Assembly (NCBI GenBank): GCA_013373015.1
Contig: JABXIQ010000040.1
Span: forward strand, 1 to 38,824
Reading direction: 5' to 3'
Length of the DNA: 38,824 nt
From: Kangiellaceae bacterium
Lineage (GTDB): Bacteria; Pseudomonadota; Gammaproteobacteria; Enterobacterales; Kangiellaceae
Shown here: positions 25,123-34,054 of the stretch, piece by piece
Layout: each line of letters starts with the position of its first letter
Position numbering within the stretch: position 1 is the stretch's first letter
Notes under the pieces: generated by a model
Told to the model about the DNA's origin: nothing
Seen by the model: the letters and a program-made list of their open reading frames with translations, nothing else
Databases searched by the model: none
Position numbers and translations under genes: made by a program

Positions 25123-26514
25123 TTAGTTAGCTTTCTTTTTCTTCATAGGGGTGAAACCAACATCGCGTGTTTCGCCAGGCGCGAGTTCAGATGCTCCGAA
25201 TTTTTTAATAGGCTTTTTCGCCGCTATTTTCTTGTTTTGTTTCTTTTCTAACCGCTTTTTATCACGAGCGGATAATTTTTTACCATCTTTACGTTTTTTA
25301 TTACTCGCTGCTTTACCATTTGATTTGAGGTTTTTGGGACCTTGATATTTACCGAGCAAAGACTTTATGACACGCTTTTCGAATTGTGTGTCCATAAAAC
25401 GCTCTATACTGGCCATTAAATTCCACTCACGAGAGCTGACCAAAGAAATTGCTAATCCTGTTTCACCCGCGCGACCAGTACGCCCAATTCTGTGAATGTA
25501 ATCGTCAGCATTTTGCGCCATATCGAAATTAATGACTAGATCAATATCTTTCACATCAATACCGCGAGCAGCCACATCAGAAGCCGCTAGTACTTTGAAC
25601 TTATTATCTCTGAACTGACTCATAACCAAGTTGCGCACTTCTTGAGTGTTATCGCCATGCAGGGTACCTGCGGCATGATTGTGATAACGCAATAAGCCGC
25701 CGAGTCGGTCAACTTGAGCTTTAGTATTACAAAAAACGATAGCTTTTCTGTAGTTTTCATGACTTAACAGCCAGCTAGTAAGGTTTTCTTTATGCTTCAA
25801 ATCGTCAGCAGTGATTATCTGCTGCTGGATATTATTTTGAATATCTTGATGATGGTTTAAGTGAATTGATATGGGTTTTGTGAGCAGTGATTGAGCAATT
25901 TGCTTTATGCCTTTGCCATGTAAGGTCGCTGAAAAAAGTAATGTTTGACGCTTAGAACTACAAAATTTAGCAATAGATAACACATCATCACTGAAACCTA
26001 GCTCAAGCATCTTGTCGGCTTCGTCTAACACTAAAAACTCCAATTCATCTAGAGCGACAGAGTTTTGTTGACAGTGCTCCAACATACGTCCGGGCGTAGC
26101 CACAATGATTTCAGGGTTTTTGCGGAATACTGCGCGTTGATACTTATAATCATCACCTCCAGTAATCACGTCACACTGGATCTGAGTAAATTGAGCTAGT
26201 TCTTTAATATGCTTAACCAATTGCCTTGCTAGCTCTCGCGTAGGAGCAAGAATTAAAGCTCTGGTACCACTTTGCGGAGCTTGTTTAGTTATGAATCGAT
26301 GCAATATCGGTAGTAAAAAAGCCGCACTTTTTCCAGAACCAGTTTCTGCGCTGGCCATTAGATCTTGACCACCTAGTGTTAATGGTATCGTGGTTTGCTG
26401 GATTTCAGTTGGGGTTTCGAATGTTAGCTTTGTTAACCCTTTACGCAAGCGTTCATCCAGTAAATCGAATACTTTTTGTGCTTGTATAGGTGTGTTTTGT
26501 GAGCTTTGGTTCAA
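25123..26514 (-). CDS. DEAD-box ATP-dependent RNA helicase
   Basis: The 463-residue helicase shows all core motifs: Q motif (FETPTEIQ), AETGSGKS, PTRELA, TPGR, DEAD, SAT, the second-domain ARGIDVKDIDLVINFD and HRIGRTGRAG. The tail from about residue 385 is very Lys-rich (KKRKDGKKLSARDKKRLEKK), as in SrmB- and RhlE-type helicases that help ribosome assembly or RNA decay. I cannot decide which subfamily. It is divergent from the AraC-type regulator. Confidence 0.93.
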   Translation of the reverse strand: MNQSSQNTPIQAQKVFDLLDERLRKGLTKLTFETPTEIQQTTIPLTLGGQDLMASAETGSGKSAAFLLPILHRFITKQAPQSGTRALILAPTRELARQLVKHIKELAQFTQIQCDVITGGDDYKYQRAVFRKNPEIIVATPGRMLEHCQQNSVALDELEFLVLDEADKMLELGFSDDVLSIAKFCSSKRQTLLFSATLHGKGIKQIAQSLLTKPISIHLNHHQDIQNNIQQQIITADDLKHKENLTSWLLSHENYRKAIVFCNTKAQVDRLGGLLRYHNHAAGTLHGDNTQEVRNLVMSQFRDNKFKVLAASDVAARGIDVKDIDLVINFDMAQNADDYIHRIGRTGRAGETGLAISLVSSREWNLMASIERFMDTQFEKRVIKSLLGKYQGPKNLKSNGKAASNKKRKDGKKLSARDKKRLEKKQNKKIAAKKPIKKFGASELAPGETRDVGFTPMKKKKAN

Positions 26515-26552
26515 AGCAATATCTCTTTCTCAAGGTCTTGTAAGCATTTTAC

Positions 26553-26594
26553 CATCAAATTGGTTGGTTACGCAGTGAAATCATTGATTTGATG
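26553..26594. promoter_or_regulatory. Inverted repeats between helicase and AraC-type genes
   Basis: CATCAAAT (26553-26560) and ATTTGATG (26587-26594) are perfect inverted repeats. Within the second arm AAATCA-T-TGATTT (26578-26590) is itself a palindrome. Location in the divergent promoter region suggests an operator; chance in AT-rich DNA is possible. Confidence 0.35.
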
Positions 26595-26645
26595 TTGTTT
26601 AAATATTAGGCTTGGTTAGTTGCTATCTTATATGGAGGTGAGCCC

Positions 26646-27503
26646 TTGTCAGTTCAGCCAAGAAAACAACAAAAAGCTTATGACCATATCTTGTGGCAGG
26701 ACAGTAATCTAACTATTGGAACTTTTACCGCTCGCCCCCTATTTAGTGACTTCAACAATACAGGACCCGCGCAGGGACATCTTTTAGTATTTGCCAATCA
26801 TCCCGTGATTATCAACAAGCGGAATCAGCGTTATATTGCCAATCACAATACGGTGATGTTTTATAATCGGGGTGATGAATATACTCGTGAGGCATTGTCA
26901 GAAGAGGGGGATTTTGCCCATTGGATCAGGCTTTCACGTGTCGCTTTGGACGGATTTAATGGTCTGTGTGGTATTGATAGTCAGAACTTCAATCCTTTTC
27001 AGAGTTCGCAGGTTAACAGCAATAACAAAATATTTTGGTTACAGAAGCAGCTGTTTAAATTGTTGGAGACCTATCCTAAACTTGAATCACTGATTGTTTA
27101 TGAGCTTGTTGCGCAAATTGTTGAACAGGTTGTGGATCAAAATGCTGGTAAGCACAGTGTCTCAATCAAGCAAAAAAAACATATATTGAGTTCGGTTGAT
27201 TACATCAGTCGATGTTATAGGGAAAATATTAATTTAGAGCAACTGGCCAAAGAATCCTGTTTATCACCTTTTCATTTGTGTAGGGTATTTAAAAAATTCA
27301 CTGGTTTTTCAATTCATCAATACATTATTAATTTACGGTTAAAAGAAGCATTGAATGAAGTGTGCGATAGCCAAAAATCGCTTTCTGATATTGCTTTGGA
27401 TTTGAATTTTTCGAGCCACAGTCATTTTTCGTCGATTTTTAAACGTGAATATGGTGTTTCCCCAAAGAAACTTAGAATAGATTCGTGCTTACCGATTAAG
27501 TAA
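26646..27503 (+). CDS. AraC family transcriptional regulator
   Basis: The 285-residue regulator most likely starts at TTG 26646, because a full Shine-Dalgarno GGAGGTGA (26635-26642 region) sits five bases upstream. The C-terminal third (about 180-282) is the double helix-turn-helix AraC domain: NLEQLAKESCLSPFHLCRVFKKFTG, then SLSDIALDLNFSSHSHFSSIFKREYGVSPKKLR. The N-terminal domain, with HWIRLSRVALDGF, is a ligand or effector domain without a recognised ligand. Its last 15 bases overlap the convergent DUF3820 gene. The target is unknown. Confidence 0.92.
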   Translation: MSVQPRKQQKAYDHILWQDSNLTIGTFTARPLFSDFNNTGPAQGHLLVFANHPVIINKRNQRYIANHNTVMFYNRGDEYTREALSEEGDFAHWIRLSRVALDGFNGLCGIDSQNFNPFQSSQVNSNNKIFWLQKQLFKLLETYPKLESLIVYELVAQIVEQVVDQNAGKHSVSIKQKKHILSSVDYISRCYRENINLEQLAKESCLSPFHLCRVFKKFTGFSIHQYIINLRLKEALNEVCDSQKSLSDIALDLNFSSHSHFSSIFKREYGVSPKKLRIDSCLPIK

Positions 27504-27713
27504 GGGGCGTAACATTCCCTCTAATCCATTTAGTTTCACTTCGTACATCAGTGCCAATTGTTGACCTAATTTATTCTCAGGAAATCCTTCTTTATGGAAC
27601 CATACTAAATAAGGCTCAGGGAGTTCTAGCAGTTTACGACCTTTATATTTACCATAAGGCATAGTTTGGTTGACGGCTTCGATTAGTTGCTTTTGGTTTT
27701 CAAGAAGATTCAT
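27489..27713 (-). CDS. DUF3820 family protein
   Basis: The 74-residue protein has the DUF3820 pattern: MPYGKYKGRKLLELPEPYL, then WFHKEGFPENKLGQQLALMYEVKLNGLE and a C-terminal LRPLL. The family is widespread in gammaproteobacteria; its function is not established (some members are described as quorum-sensing-regulated virulence factors). It ends inside the tail-to-tail AraC-type gene. Confidence 0.9.
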   Translation of the reverse strand: MNLLENQKQLIEAVNQTMPYGKYKGRKLLELPEPYLVWFHKEGFPENKLGQQLALMYEVKLNGLEGMLRPLLNR

Positions 27714-27775
27714 TTCAAGACATAGCTTTTAATTTTAATGATTACTCTTTATTATGCCTGATAAGGTTATCTATA

Positions 27776-29113
27776 GTGAATAGCAAAATTCATTCAATGA
27801 TTATGAAAAAAACAATTATCACTTTACTTATCAGTGCCGCATTGGGCACTTTAGTAGCTTGTCAGGATGATGATTCTAAAGTTTCTGTTCAGTCCGAAAC
27901 TCAAGCTCAATCTGTTAATCAAGCTGATGTGAAAAAAGAAGCTACAACAGAAATTGATTACGTAAAAGAGGCGCAGCAGATCAGCAAAAAGTATGTGATT
28001 GCTGATTTGCATGTTGATGTGCCATATCGTTTGGAAGAGCAGCTTAATGATGGGCATGAGCATGATGATGTGTCTCAAGCTACACAGTCTGGCGATTTTG
28101 ATTATCCAAGGGCTAAGTCTGGCGGTTTGGACGCTCCATTTATGTCAATTTATATTCCAGCGTCTATTGAGCAAGAAAATGGTCTTGATGGCAGTAGTAA
28201 AGCCATGGCGGATAAGTTAATTGGTTTGGTTGAAAATATTGTTGCCGAAGCGCCAGAAAAGTATGCATTAGCTTATAGCTCTGACGACGTTATTGACAAC
28301 TTCAATAAGGGTTTGATCTCGTTACCTATGGGAATGGAGAATGGTTCGCCACTTGAAGGTAATCTCGACAATCTGCAATACTTCTATGATAAAGGTATTC
28401 GTTACATTACGTTATCGCATTCTTTGAGTAATCATATTTCTGATTCGTCATACGATGAAGCTCGTCCAGCCGATGGCTTGACCGATTTTGGTAAGCAGGT
28501 CGTGGCAGAAATGAATCGACTTGGAATTATGGTTGATGTTTCACATATTTCTGATGAAGCCTTCTATGATGTGATGGAGATTACTAGCGCCCCAGTTATT
28601 GCGAGTCACTCGTCCGCTCGTCATTTTACACCAGGCTTTGAGCGTAATATGTCTGACGAGATGATTAAGAAGTTAGCTGATAATGGTGGGGTCATCTTTA
28701 TCAACTTTGGTTCAACTTTTGTATCACAAACTTCCATCGAAAATTATAATGCGTATAAAGAAGCACGAGCAAAATTTGTTGAAGAAAGTGGTATTGAATT
28801 AGATGATCCAAAAATTGCTGAGTTTACTAAAACGTATCGCGCACAGACTCCTTTTGAGTTTGCCGATTTAGATGTCGTGCTTGATCATTTTGATCATGTA
28901 GTCAAATTGGTGGGCATCGACCATGTCGGTATTGGCTCTGATTATGATGGGGTAGGCGATAGTTTACCTACAGGTTTAAAAGATGTGGCTACCTATCCAA
29001 ATCTGATAACTGGTTTATTGAAGCGTGGCTATAGCGAGCAGGATATCGAGAAGATTTTATCGGGAAATTTATTTCGAGTTTGGAAGCAGGCTGAACAAAT
29101 TTCACAACAATAG
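27776..29113 (+). CDS. Membrane dipeptidase (M19 family), lipoprotein
   Basis: The 445-residue protein is a renal-dipeptidase-type zinc enzyme. Zinc site motifs are visible: ADLHVDVPY (HxD), GMENGSPL (bridging Glu), VDVSHISDEAF and IASHSSARHF, followed by GIGSDYDGVGD. The N-terminus is a lipoprotein signal with lipobox LVAC (Cys29 from this start), so the enzyme is anchored in the envelope. GTG 27776 has a weak AAGG site; ATG 27797 or 27803 would give a shorter signal (MKKTIITLLISAALGTLVAC) and may be the true start. M19 enzymes cleave dipeptides, including those with D-residues. It is probably a peptide-salvage enzyme. Confidence 0.92.
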   Translation: MNSKIHSMIMKKTIITLLISAALGTLVACQDDDSKVSVQSETQAQSVNQADVKKEATTEIDYVKEAQQISKKYVIADLHVDVPYRLEEQLNDGHEHDDVSQATQSGDFDYPRAKSGGLDAPFMSIYIPASIEQENGLDGSSKAMADKLIGLVENIVAEAPEKYALAYSSDDVIDNFNKGLISLPMGMENGSPLEGNLDNLQYFYDKGIRYITLSHSLSNHISDSSYDEARPADGLTDFGKQVVAEMNRLGIMVDVSHISDEAFYDVMEITSAPVIASHSSARHFTPGFERNMSDEMIKKLADNGGVIFINFGSTFVSQTSIENYNAYKEARAKFVEESGIELDDPKIAEFTKTYRAQTPFEFADLDVVLDHFDHVVKLVGIDHVGIGSDYDGVGDSLPTGLKDVATYPNLITGLLKRGYSEQDIEKILSGNLFRVWKQAEQISQQ

Positions 29114-29192
29114 TGAACAGATGATTTGAATAATTTGTTGATATCGGTATTATGAGCAAGGTGTTTTTTTAATAACAAATGGGGAATTGTTA

Positions 29193-29396
29193 ATGGATAA
29201 GAAAGTTATCGCAATTGTATTATTGGTAGTAGGCGTTGCCTTGTTTTTTTGGGGATACAATATGACTCAATCAACTGCTGAGCAGTTATCAGAAGCTTTC
29301 ACAGGCTCTTTTTCTGATAAAGCAACTTGGCTAATGATTGGTGGTGGTGTTTGTGCGTTACTAGGAGTTCTTCAACTAGTAATGGGTAAAAAATAA
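29193..29396 (+). CDS. DUF3185 family small membrane protein
   Basis: The start ATG 29193 (MDKKVIAIVLLVVGVALFFWGY) is preceded by GGGGAA at a good distance; an in-frame TTG at 29187 is less likely. The 67-residue protein has two membrane segments, residues 4-22 and 45-62, and the family motif TGSFSDKATWLMIGGGVCALLGV. DUF3185 proteins are small inner-membrane proteins of unknown role. It is followed by a strong terminator. Confidence 0.85.
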   Translation: MDKKVIAIVLLVVGVALFFWGYNMTQSTAEQLSEAFTGSFSDKATWLMIGGGVCALLGVLQLVMGKK

Positions 29397-29412
29397 TCTT
29401 ACCGTAGAAATT

Positions 29413-29442
29413 AAAAAAAGCCTGCAAACGCAGGCTTTTTTT
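29413..29442. terminator. Strong bidirectional intrinsic terminator
   Basis: Seven A residues, AGCCTGC-AAAC-GCAGGCT and a run of T form a symmetric GC-rich hairpin. It can stop transcription from the DUF3185 gene and from the convergent glycine-rich gene. Confidence 0.92.
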
Positions 29443-29466
29443 GTGCTTGAAAGTTACTAGCGCAAC

Positions 29467-29748
29467 TTATTTGCTCATAGCGTTTTTGATCAAACCAACG
29501 ATTGCAGTAACGATACCGCCACCGCCTAAACCGCCGCCTAATGTGGCTAAAATAGCTTGTAAATCTAAGCCTGCACCAGGCTCAACACCTACAGCACCAG
29601 CTGCAAAAGAACCACCTAAGCCACCGCCAATTGCTCCTATGATAGAGCGTAAAGCAGGACTTAAGTTAAGATTTTTGATGATTGTTGGAATTAAGTTGCC
29701 GCCAGCTGCACCGCCGATGATACTTAAAATTAATGGTATCCAATCCAT
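29467..29748 (-). CDS. Small glycine-rich membrane protein
   Basis: The start ATG 29748 (MDWIPLILSIIGGAAGGNLIP) is chosen because a GGGGG ribosome binding site lies just upstream; a longer frame to 29805 has none. The 93-residue protein is unusually rich in Gly and Ala, with GGxxGG motifs (IIGAIGGGLGGSFAAGAVG; LATLGGGLGGGGIVTAIVGL). It resembles a widespread uncharacterised family of short proteins of the form 'MDW...GAVGGN....GGGLGG', known to me only as hypothetical proteins. The glycine-zipper pattern suggests oligomerising membrane helices. Function unknown. Confidence 0.75.
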   Translation of the reverse strand: MDWIPLILSIIGGAAGGNLIPTIIKNLNLSPALRSIIGAIGGGLGGSFAAGAVGVEPGAGLDLQAILATLGGGLGGGGIVTAIVGLIKNAMSK

Positions 29749-29865
29749 AATGAACCCCCAGTTAATAGTAGTTAATAGTTTTAATAAATCCCTATGACTT
29801 ATCATCAGCTAATATGCATACAAAACAACGACTTGTCTATTAAATAGCGCAAAGATTTACAATTG

Positions 29866-30393
29866 TTATGATTTTTCTGCTAAAGCTTGTTTTAGCCCAT
29901 TTACTTGAATAGTTTGCACTTGATTAACAATTTCAGCGAGTTTATCTAAACCATCTTTAGAATAGCCTGTGACTTGATAGCGGTGAGTAATTTTGCTCAT
30001 GCCGTTATCTAGAGCTTCAAATTTCCATGACATACCACCATGAACCCCCATCATTTGTAACGGTCCAAGCCCACCAATCATGCGGATTTCTTTATTGGGT
30101 TCAACGTATGATACGGTCATGTGAATGGCTTGCTTTGTACCATCAATTTCACAAAAACAACCGTTTACACTGGGCTCAATATACATTTTTTTAGCATCAC
30201 CGAACCAAGTGTGATCAGAGTTCCACCAGTCTCCAACATTCAAAAATTGTTGATAAGCCGTTTCGACTGAAGCATCTGTTTCTATACTAATTTCAATGGT
30301 AAAACCATTTGCGGCTTTGTCTAAAACCTTAGCAGTAATTTGGGGTGATATAAGTGTGAGTATGATGGTTATTAATAATATTGTTGGCTTCAT
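29866..30393 (-). CDS. Exported SRPBCC (START/Bet v 1-like) domain protein
   Basis: The 175-residue protein has an N-terminal signal peptide (MKPTILLITIILTLISPQITAK, cleavage near residue 21) and an SRPBCC fold. The fold is recognisable from EISIETDASVETAYQQFLNVGDWWNSDHTWFGD and MSWKFEALDNGMSKITHRYQVTGYS. Such proteins bind hydrophobic ligands; the periplasmic subset has no assigned role. It is located between the glycine-rich gene and the LysR gene on the same strand; gaps are about 85-117 bases. Confidence 0.85.
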   Translation of the reverse strand: MKPTILLITIILTLISPQITAKVLDKAANGFTIEISIETDASVETAYQQFLNVGDWWNSDHTWFGDAKKMYIEPSVNGCFCEIDGTKQAIHMTVSYVEPNKEIRMIGGLGPLQMMGVHGGMSWKFEALDNGMSKITHRYQVTGYSKDGLDKLAEIVNQVQTIQVNGLKQALAEKS

Positions 30394-30478
30394 AGTAGAT
30401 CCTGTTGTTTCATCAATTGATAGTTATATAACGATTATATGTGTTGTGAATAGACAGCATTGATGATTTTTATTGATA

Positions 30479-31339
30479 TTAGTTGTTCTGTAATAAACCT
30501 ATAAATGCTTTAGCTGGATTAGATAAAGTTCTATTTGCACGATGAATAATCCCCATTTTTCGGAATGATTTATTCTCGTGAGTCAAGGCAACCAATGGCG
30601 ATGTGATCATGGCTTTGGGTAGGATGGTCCAGCCCATCTTACAAGCCGCTAGTTTTGCAATAACCTCAAGGTAATTAGCGGTTTTAACACGACCATGCTC
30701 AACGCCCAGTTCTTGTAAGTTGTGCTCAAACAACTCGCGTGGAAAAGTATGAGCTGGCGGTAAAATACTATCATAATCAGCAAGCGATGCTAAAGGTTGT
30801 GGCTCAGAGGTTAAGGGATGATCCTTATGACAAGCAATTTGCATACGCTCTTGCCATACATCTAAGTGATTTAAGCGCGGATCTTGGTTATGCGGAAAGG
30901 TCACTAAGGCCAATTCTATATCACCTGAAAGCACTTGTTCATAAGCCAGCCCAGAGTCTATAAAATCAATATGTAAATCAACCTCAGTGAACTGATTAAT
31001 AAACTTTTCCAAGTGCTGCGGCAGATAATGCAAGCCAATATAGTGGCTGGTGGCAATTGATAATTGACCAGAGATTTTACCTGATAGATCACGTATTTCC
31101 TGTAAGGAACTGCTGATACTATTAAGCAAGTAGGGCGCTCTTTGTTGTAATAATTCACCTGCTTGGGTTAAAGCTAAATGATTGCCATCTCGATCAAATA
31201 GAGTTGCACCAATGATATTTTCGAGCCGTTTAATCCGCTTACTCAAGGCTGGCTGAGTAAGTTGTAGTTCCTTAGCTGCTTGAGTAAAGGATTTGAGACG
31301 CACTAAGGTCATGAAACTTTTAAGGAGATCAGTATCCAT
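30479..31339 (-). CDS. LysR family transcriptional regulator, adjacent to leuC
   Basis: The 286-residue LysR regulator begins with a typical helix-turn-helix (MDTDLLKSFMTLVRLKSFTQAAKELQLTQPALSKRIKRLE). It continues with an effector domain (GQLSIATSHYIGLHYLPQHLEKF). It faces leuC across 188 bases. A LysR gene next to leuC is found in several gammaproteobacteria, including Pseudomonas, so it is the likely regulator of the leu genes, perhaps sensing a pathway intermediate. Two dyads and a promoter in the intergenic region fit this. Confidence 0.93.
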   Translation of the reverse strand: MDTDLLKSFMTLVRLKSFTQAAKELQLTQPALSKRIKRLENIIGATLFDRDGNHLALTQAGELLQQRAPYLLNSISSSLQEIRDLSGKISGQLSIATSHYIGLHYLPQHLEKFINQFTEVDLHIDFIDSGLAYEQVLSGDIELALVTFPHNQDPRLNHLDVWQERMQIACHKDHPLTSEPQPLASLADYDSILPPAHTFPRELFEHNLQELGVEHGRVKTANYLEVIAKLAACKMGWTILPKAMITSPLVALTHENKSFRKMGIIHRANRTLSNPAKAFIGLLQNN

Positions 31340-31344
31340 ATTTT

Positions 31345-31363
31345 TGATTTCTAATTGAAATCA
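31345..31363. promoter_or_regulatory. Candidate operator dyad at the LysR gene start
   Basis: TGATTTC-TAATT-GAAATCA is a perfect 7-5-7 inverted repeat just upstream of the LysR start codon. The position would suit autorepression. The dyad is direct; function is inferred. Confidence 0.45.
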
Positions 31364-31445
31364 CAATGCCAATCCATTCCTAATGGTTATTGATATTATG
31401 AAAATAATGAATTTGAGTAATTGTAAACTTGAGAGTAGCATAAAG

Positions 31446-31462
31446 CCATAATTTTGTTATGG
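31446..31462. promoter_or_regulatory. Candidate LysR-type binding site upstream of leuC
   Basis: CCATAA-TTTTG-TTATGG is a perfect 6-5-6 inverted repeat. It lies about 48 to 64 bases before the predicted leuC transcription start, where LysR-type activators usually bind. Confidence 0.5.
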
Positions 31463-31475
31463 GCTCGATGTTTGA

Positions 31476-31503
31476 TTGAAAACAAAGTCTGTAACCTTAT
31501 GAT
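31476..31503 (+). promoter_or_regulatory. Predicted leuC promoter
   Basis: TTGAAA (31476-31481), 16 bases, then TATGAT (31498-31503): one mismatch to each sigma70 hexamer. The resulting leader before the leuC ATG at 31528 is only about 18 bases, too short for an attenuator peptide, so control is more likely by the LysR protein. Confidence 0.6.
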
Positions 31504-31527
31504 TTTAAAAAAGAAAAGAGATAAATA

Positions 31528-32970
31528 ATGGCCAAAACTTTATATGATAAATTATGGGATGATCATTTAGTTGCCGAAAATCCAGATGGTTCGGCTCTCA
31601 TCTATATTGATCGTCAATTACTTCACGAAGTGACTTCGCCGCAGGCGTTTGAAGGTTTGAAGCTCGCAGGGCGTAAACCGCGCCGCTTAGAAGCTAATTT
31701 GGCAACGCCAGATCACAATGTTCCAACTACTAATAAAGAGCGTCAAGCGGGTATTTCGGGTATTGAAGATCCCATTTCATTGATTCAGGTTAAAACTTTG
31801 GATGAAAACTGCGATGAATTTGGTGTAACTCAGTTCAATATTGATGATATTCGCCAAGGTATTGTGCACGTTGTTGGTCCTGAGCAAGGTTACACATTAC
31901 CAGGTTTGACCATGGTTTGTGGTGATTCGCATACCGCAACGCATGGGGCTTTTGGCGCTATGGCTTTTGGGGTGGGCACTTCTGAAGTTGAGCATGTTTT
32001 AGCAACTCAATGTCTTCGTCAAAAGAAGATGAAGAATATGCTGGTTAAAGTTGACGGCAAATTGGGTTACGGCGTGACTGCAAAAGACGTTGTTTTGGCT
32101 GTAATTGGTGAAATCGGCACTGCTGGCGGTAATGGCCATGCGATTGAGTTTGCGGGTTCAGCGATTGAAAGTTTATCTATGGAAGGTCGTATGACCATCT
32201 GTAATATGGCGATTGAAGCTGGCGCACGTGTTGGCTTAGTGGCTGTTGATGATAAGACTATTGAATATGTTAAAGGCCGACCCTTTGCGCCACAAGGCGA
32301 GCATTGGGATATGGCAGTTAAGGCTTGGAATGAGCTGCATTCTGATGAAGGCGCGCATTTCGATACAATCGTTGAGCTTAAAGCTGAAGATATTGCGCCA
32401 CAAGTCACTTGGGGCACTTCACCTGAAATGGTGAAACCTGTAACAGGCACTATTCCTAATCCTGCCAATGAGACTAATCCTGTTAAAAAAGAGGGTATTG
32501 AGCGCGCCTTGCAATATATGAACTTAAAGGCTGATGCTGCGATTAGCTCGATCCCAGTGGATAAAGTCTTTATTGGATCTTGTACTAACTCGCGTATTGA
32601 AGATATGCGTGAAGCGGCGCAAGTAGCAAAAGGTCGTAAAGTTGCCGCTAGCGTCAAATTGGCCATGGTGGTTCCAGGTTCTGGTTTGGTTAAAGAGCAA
32701 GCTGAAGCGGAAGGTCTTGATAAGATTTTTATCGACGCAGGTTTTGAGTGGCGTGAGCCGGGTTGTTCAATGTGTTTGGCGATGAATGCTGATCGTTTAG
32801 AGCCAGGCGAGCATTGTGCTTCGACGTCAAACCGTAATTTTGAAGGTCGTCAAGGTCAAGGTGGTCGTACTCATCTTGTAAGCCCAGCAATGGCTGCGGC
32901 GGCAGCGGTGTATGGTCATTTTACCGATGTTCGTGATATTGAGATTTCTAGCTTGAAAGGGGGCAACTAA
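31528..32970 (+). CDS. leuC: 3-isopropylmalate dehydratase large subunit
   Basis: The 480-residue LeuC has aconitase-type [4Fe-4S] ligands: Cys in [13 protein letters not shown] and two in [10 protein letters not shown]. It also has [22 protein letters not shown] and [19 protein letters not shown]. With LeuD it isomerises 2- to 3-isopropylmalate in leucine synthesis. The stop overlaps the leuD start by one base (TAATG). Confidence 0.98.
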   Translation: MAKTLYDKLWDDHLVAENPDGSALIYIDRQLLHEVTSPQAFEGLKLAGRKPRRLEANLATPDHNVPTTNKERQAGISGIEDPISLIQVKTLDENCDEFGVTQFNIDDIRQGIVHVVGPEQGYTLPGLTMVCGDSHTATHGAFGAMAFGVGTSEVEHVLATQCLRQKKMKNMLVKVDGKLGYGVTAKDVVLAVIGEIGTAGGNGHAIEFAGSAIESLSMEGRMTICNMAIEAGARVGLVAVDDKTIEYVKGRPFAPQGEHWDMAVKAWNELHSDEGAHFDTIVELKAEDIAPQVTWGTSPEMVKPVTGTIPNPANETNPVKKEGIERALQYMNLKADAAISSIPVDKVFIGSCTNSRIEDMREAAQVAKGRKVAASVKLAMVVPGSGLVKEQAEAEGLDKIFIDAGFEWREPGCSMCLAMNADRLEPGEHCASTSNRNFEGRQGQGGRTHLVSPAMAAAAAVYGHFTDVRDIEISSLKGGN

Positions 32971-33608
32971 TGGACGCTTTTACTCAACATAAAGGTTTAG
33001 TGGTACCTCTTGACCGCGCCAACGTAGATACTGATGCGATTATTCCAAAGCAATTTTTAAAGTCGATTAAACGTAGTGGTTTTGGTCCAAATCTATTCGA
33101 TGAATGGCGCTATTTGGATCACGGCGAGCCCGGTATGGATAATTCAAAACGCCCAATCAACCCTGACTTTGTTTTGAATTTTCCACGTTATCAGGGCGCT
33201 TCAGTGTTATTAGCTCGTGAGAACTTCGGTTGTGGTTCTAGTCGTGAGCATGCGCCTTGGGCACTGGAAGATTATGGCTTCAAAGCAGTAATAGCGCCAA
33301 GTTATGCGGATATTTTCTTCAATAACTGCTTTAAGAATGGCATTTTACCGATTATTTTAGATAGCAAAATTATGGACGTGCTTTTTGAAGAAGCAGAAGC
33401 CAATGAAGGTTATCAGTTGGATATCAATTTAGATACGCAGACCATTACTCGTCCAAATGGTGTGGTAATCAGCTTTGAGGTTGAGCCAGATCGTAAGCAC
33501 AGTTTATACAATGGCTTAGATGATATTGGTATTACTTTGCAGCAAGAAAGCTCCATAACTGAATATGAAGAAGCGCGTAAGCAAAGAGCTCCTTGGTTGT
33601 TTAATTAA
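32970..33608 (+). CDS. leuD: 3-isopropylmalate dehydratase small subunit
   Basis: The 212-residue LeuD carries the swivel-domain motif [18 protein letters not shown] and the N-terminal [25 protein letters not shown]. It completes the isomerase with LeuC. Its stop codon overlaps the ATG of the unknown gene that follows by one base (TAATG). Confidence 0.98.
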   Translation: MDAFTQHKGLVVPLDRANVDTDAIIPKQFLKSIKRSGFGPNLFDEWRYLDHGEPGMDNSKRPINPDFVLNFPRYQGASVLLARENFGCGSSREHAPWALEDYGFKAVIAPSYADIFFNNCFKNGILPIILDSKIMDVLFEEAEANEGYQLDINLDTQTITRPNGVVISFEVEPDRKHSLYNGLDDIGITLQQESSITEYEEARKQRAPWLFN

Positions 33609-34054
33609 TGTGGACTGACTTTGATCAATATGTCGAGGAATTAAAGTCTAAGCAAAACTTAATTCCTCTGCAAATATATGATTTAGCTACAAATATAGAA
33701 CGGCATGAGCTGTCTAATCCGTCATCTTTACATGATTCATGGTTAGATGTTTATACGGTTAGAGAAATCCGAAATCCAGAACGTCCGTTTGAATGTAAGG
33801 CTTTAATTGAATTGAGATTATTAGGGCAAATGCACGATAGATATATTTCTATTAGCTATGAAAATGTTGCCTCTCATGAGTTTATTGGTTCCACAAATGG
33901 CTTTAATGTTACTGATACTTTTCATGGAGATATTCTAAAGCATGCAATAATTGTTCTTGATGAGGGTATGTTTAGACATAAATTGGAATTTAGGTCAGGA
34001 TCAAAGTTAAGTATTGATTTTAAAGATTTAGAAATTACAGAAGAAATGATATGA
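33608..34054 (+). CDS. Unknown protein inserted between leuD and leuB, immunity-like pattern
   Basis: The 148-residue protein overlaps leuD by one base (TAATG) and leuB by four (ATGA), so it is translated as part of the leu operon. It is clearly more AT-rich than its neighbours: 21/60 G+C at 33661-33720 and 19/60 at 33841-33900, against 28/60, 30/60 and 26/60 in sampled leuD and leuB blocks. The sequence has [49 protein letters not shown] and a C-terminal [14 protein letters not shown]. This 'LHD-W...LLG..HDR' pattern is one I associate with small proteins found near RHS and other polymorphic-toxin loci, some of them presumed immunity proteins. No enzymatic motif and no signal peptide are seen, so it is probably cytoplasmic. 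Function unknown; it is not a known leucine biosynthesis protein. Confidence 0.85.
   Translation: MWTDFDQYVEELKSKQNLIPLQIYDLATNIERHELSNPSSLHDSWLDVYTVREIRNPERPFECKALIELRLLGQMHDRYISISYENVASHEFIGSTNGFNVTDTFHGDILKHAIIVLDEGMFRHKLEFRSGSKLSIDFKDLEITEEMI

Noticed and set aside
29441-29797. Forward open frame of 118 codons rich in proline
   Set aside because: It is the exact antisense of the glycine-rich gene (Gly codons read as Pro on the other strand), begins in a terminator and has no binding site.
32067-32666. Minus-strand open frame of 199 codons inside leuC
   Set aside because: leuC is complete with its cluster ligands; the reverse frame is a codon-bias shadow with no family features.
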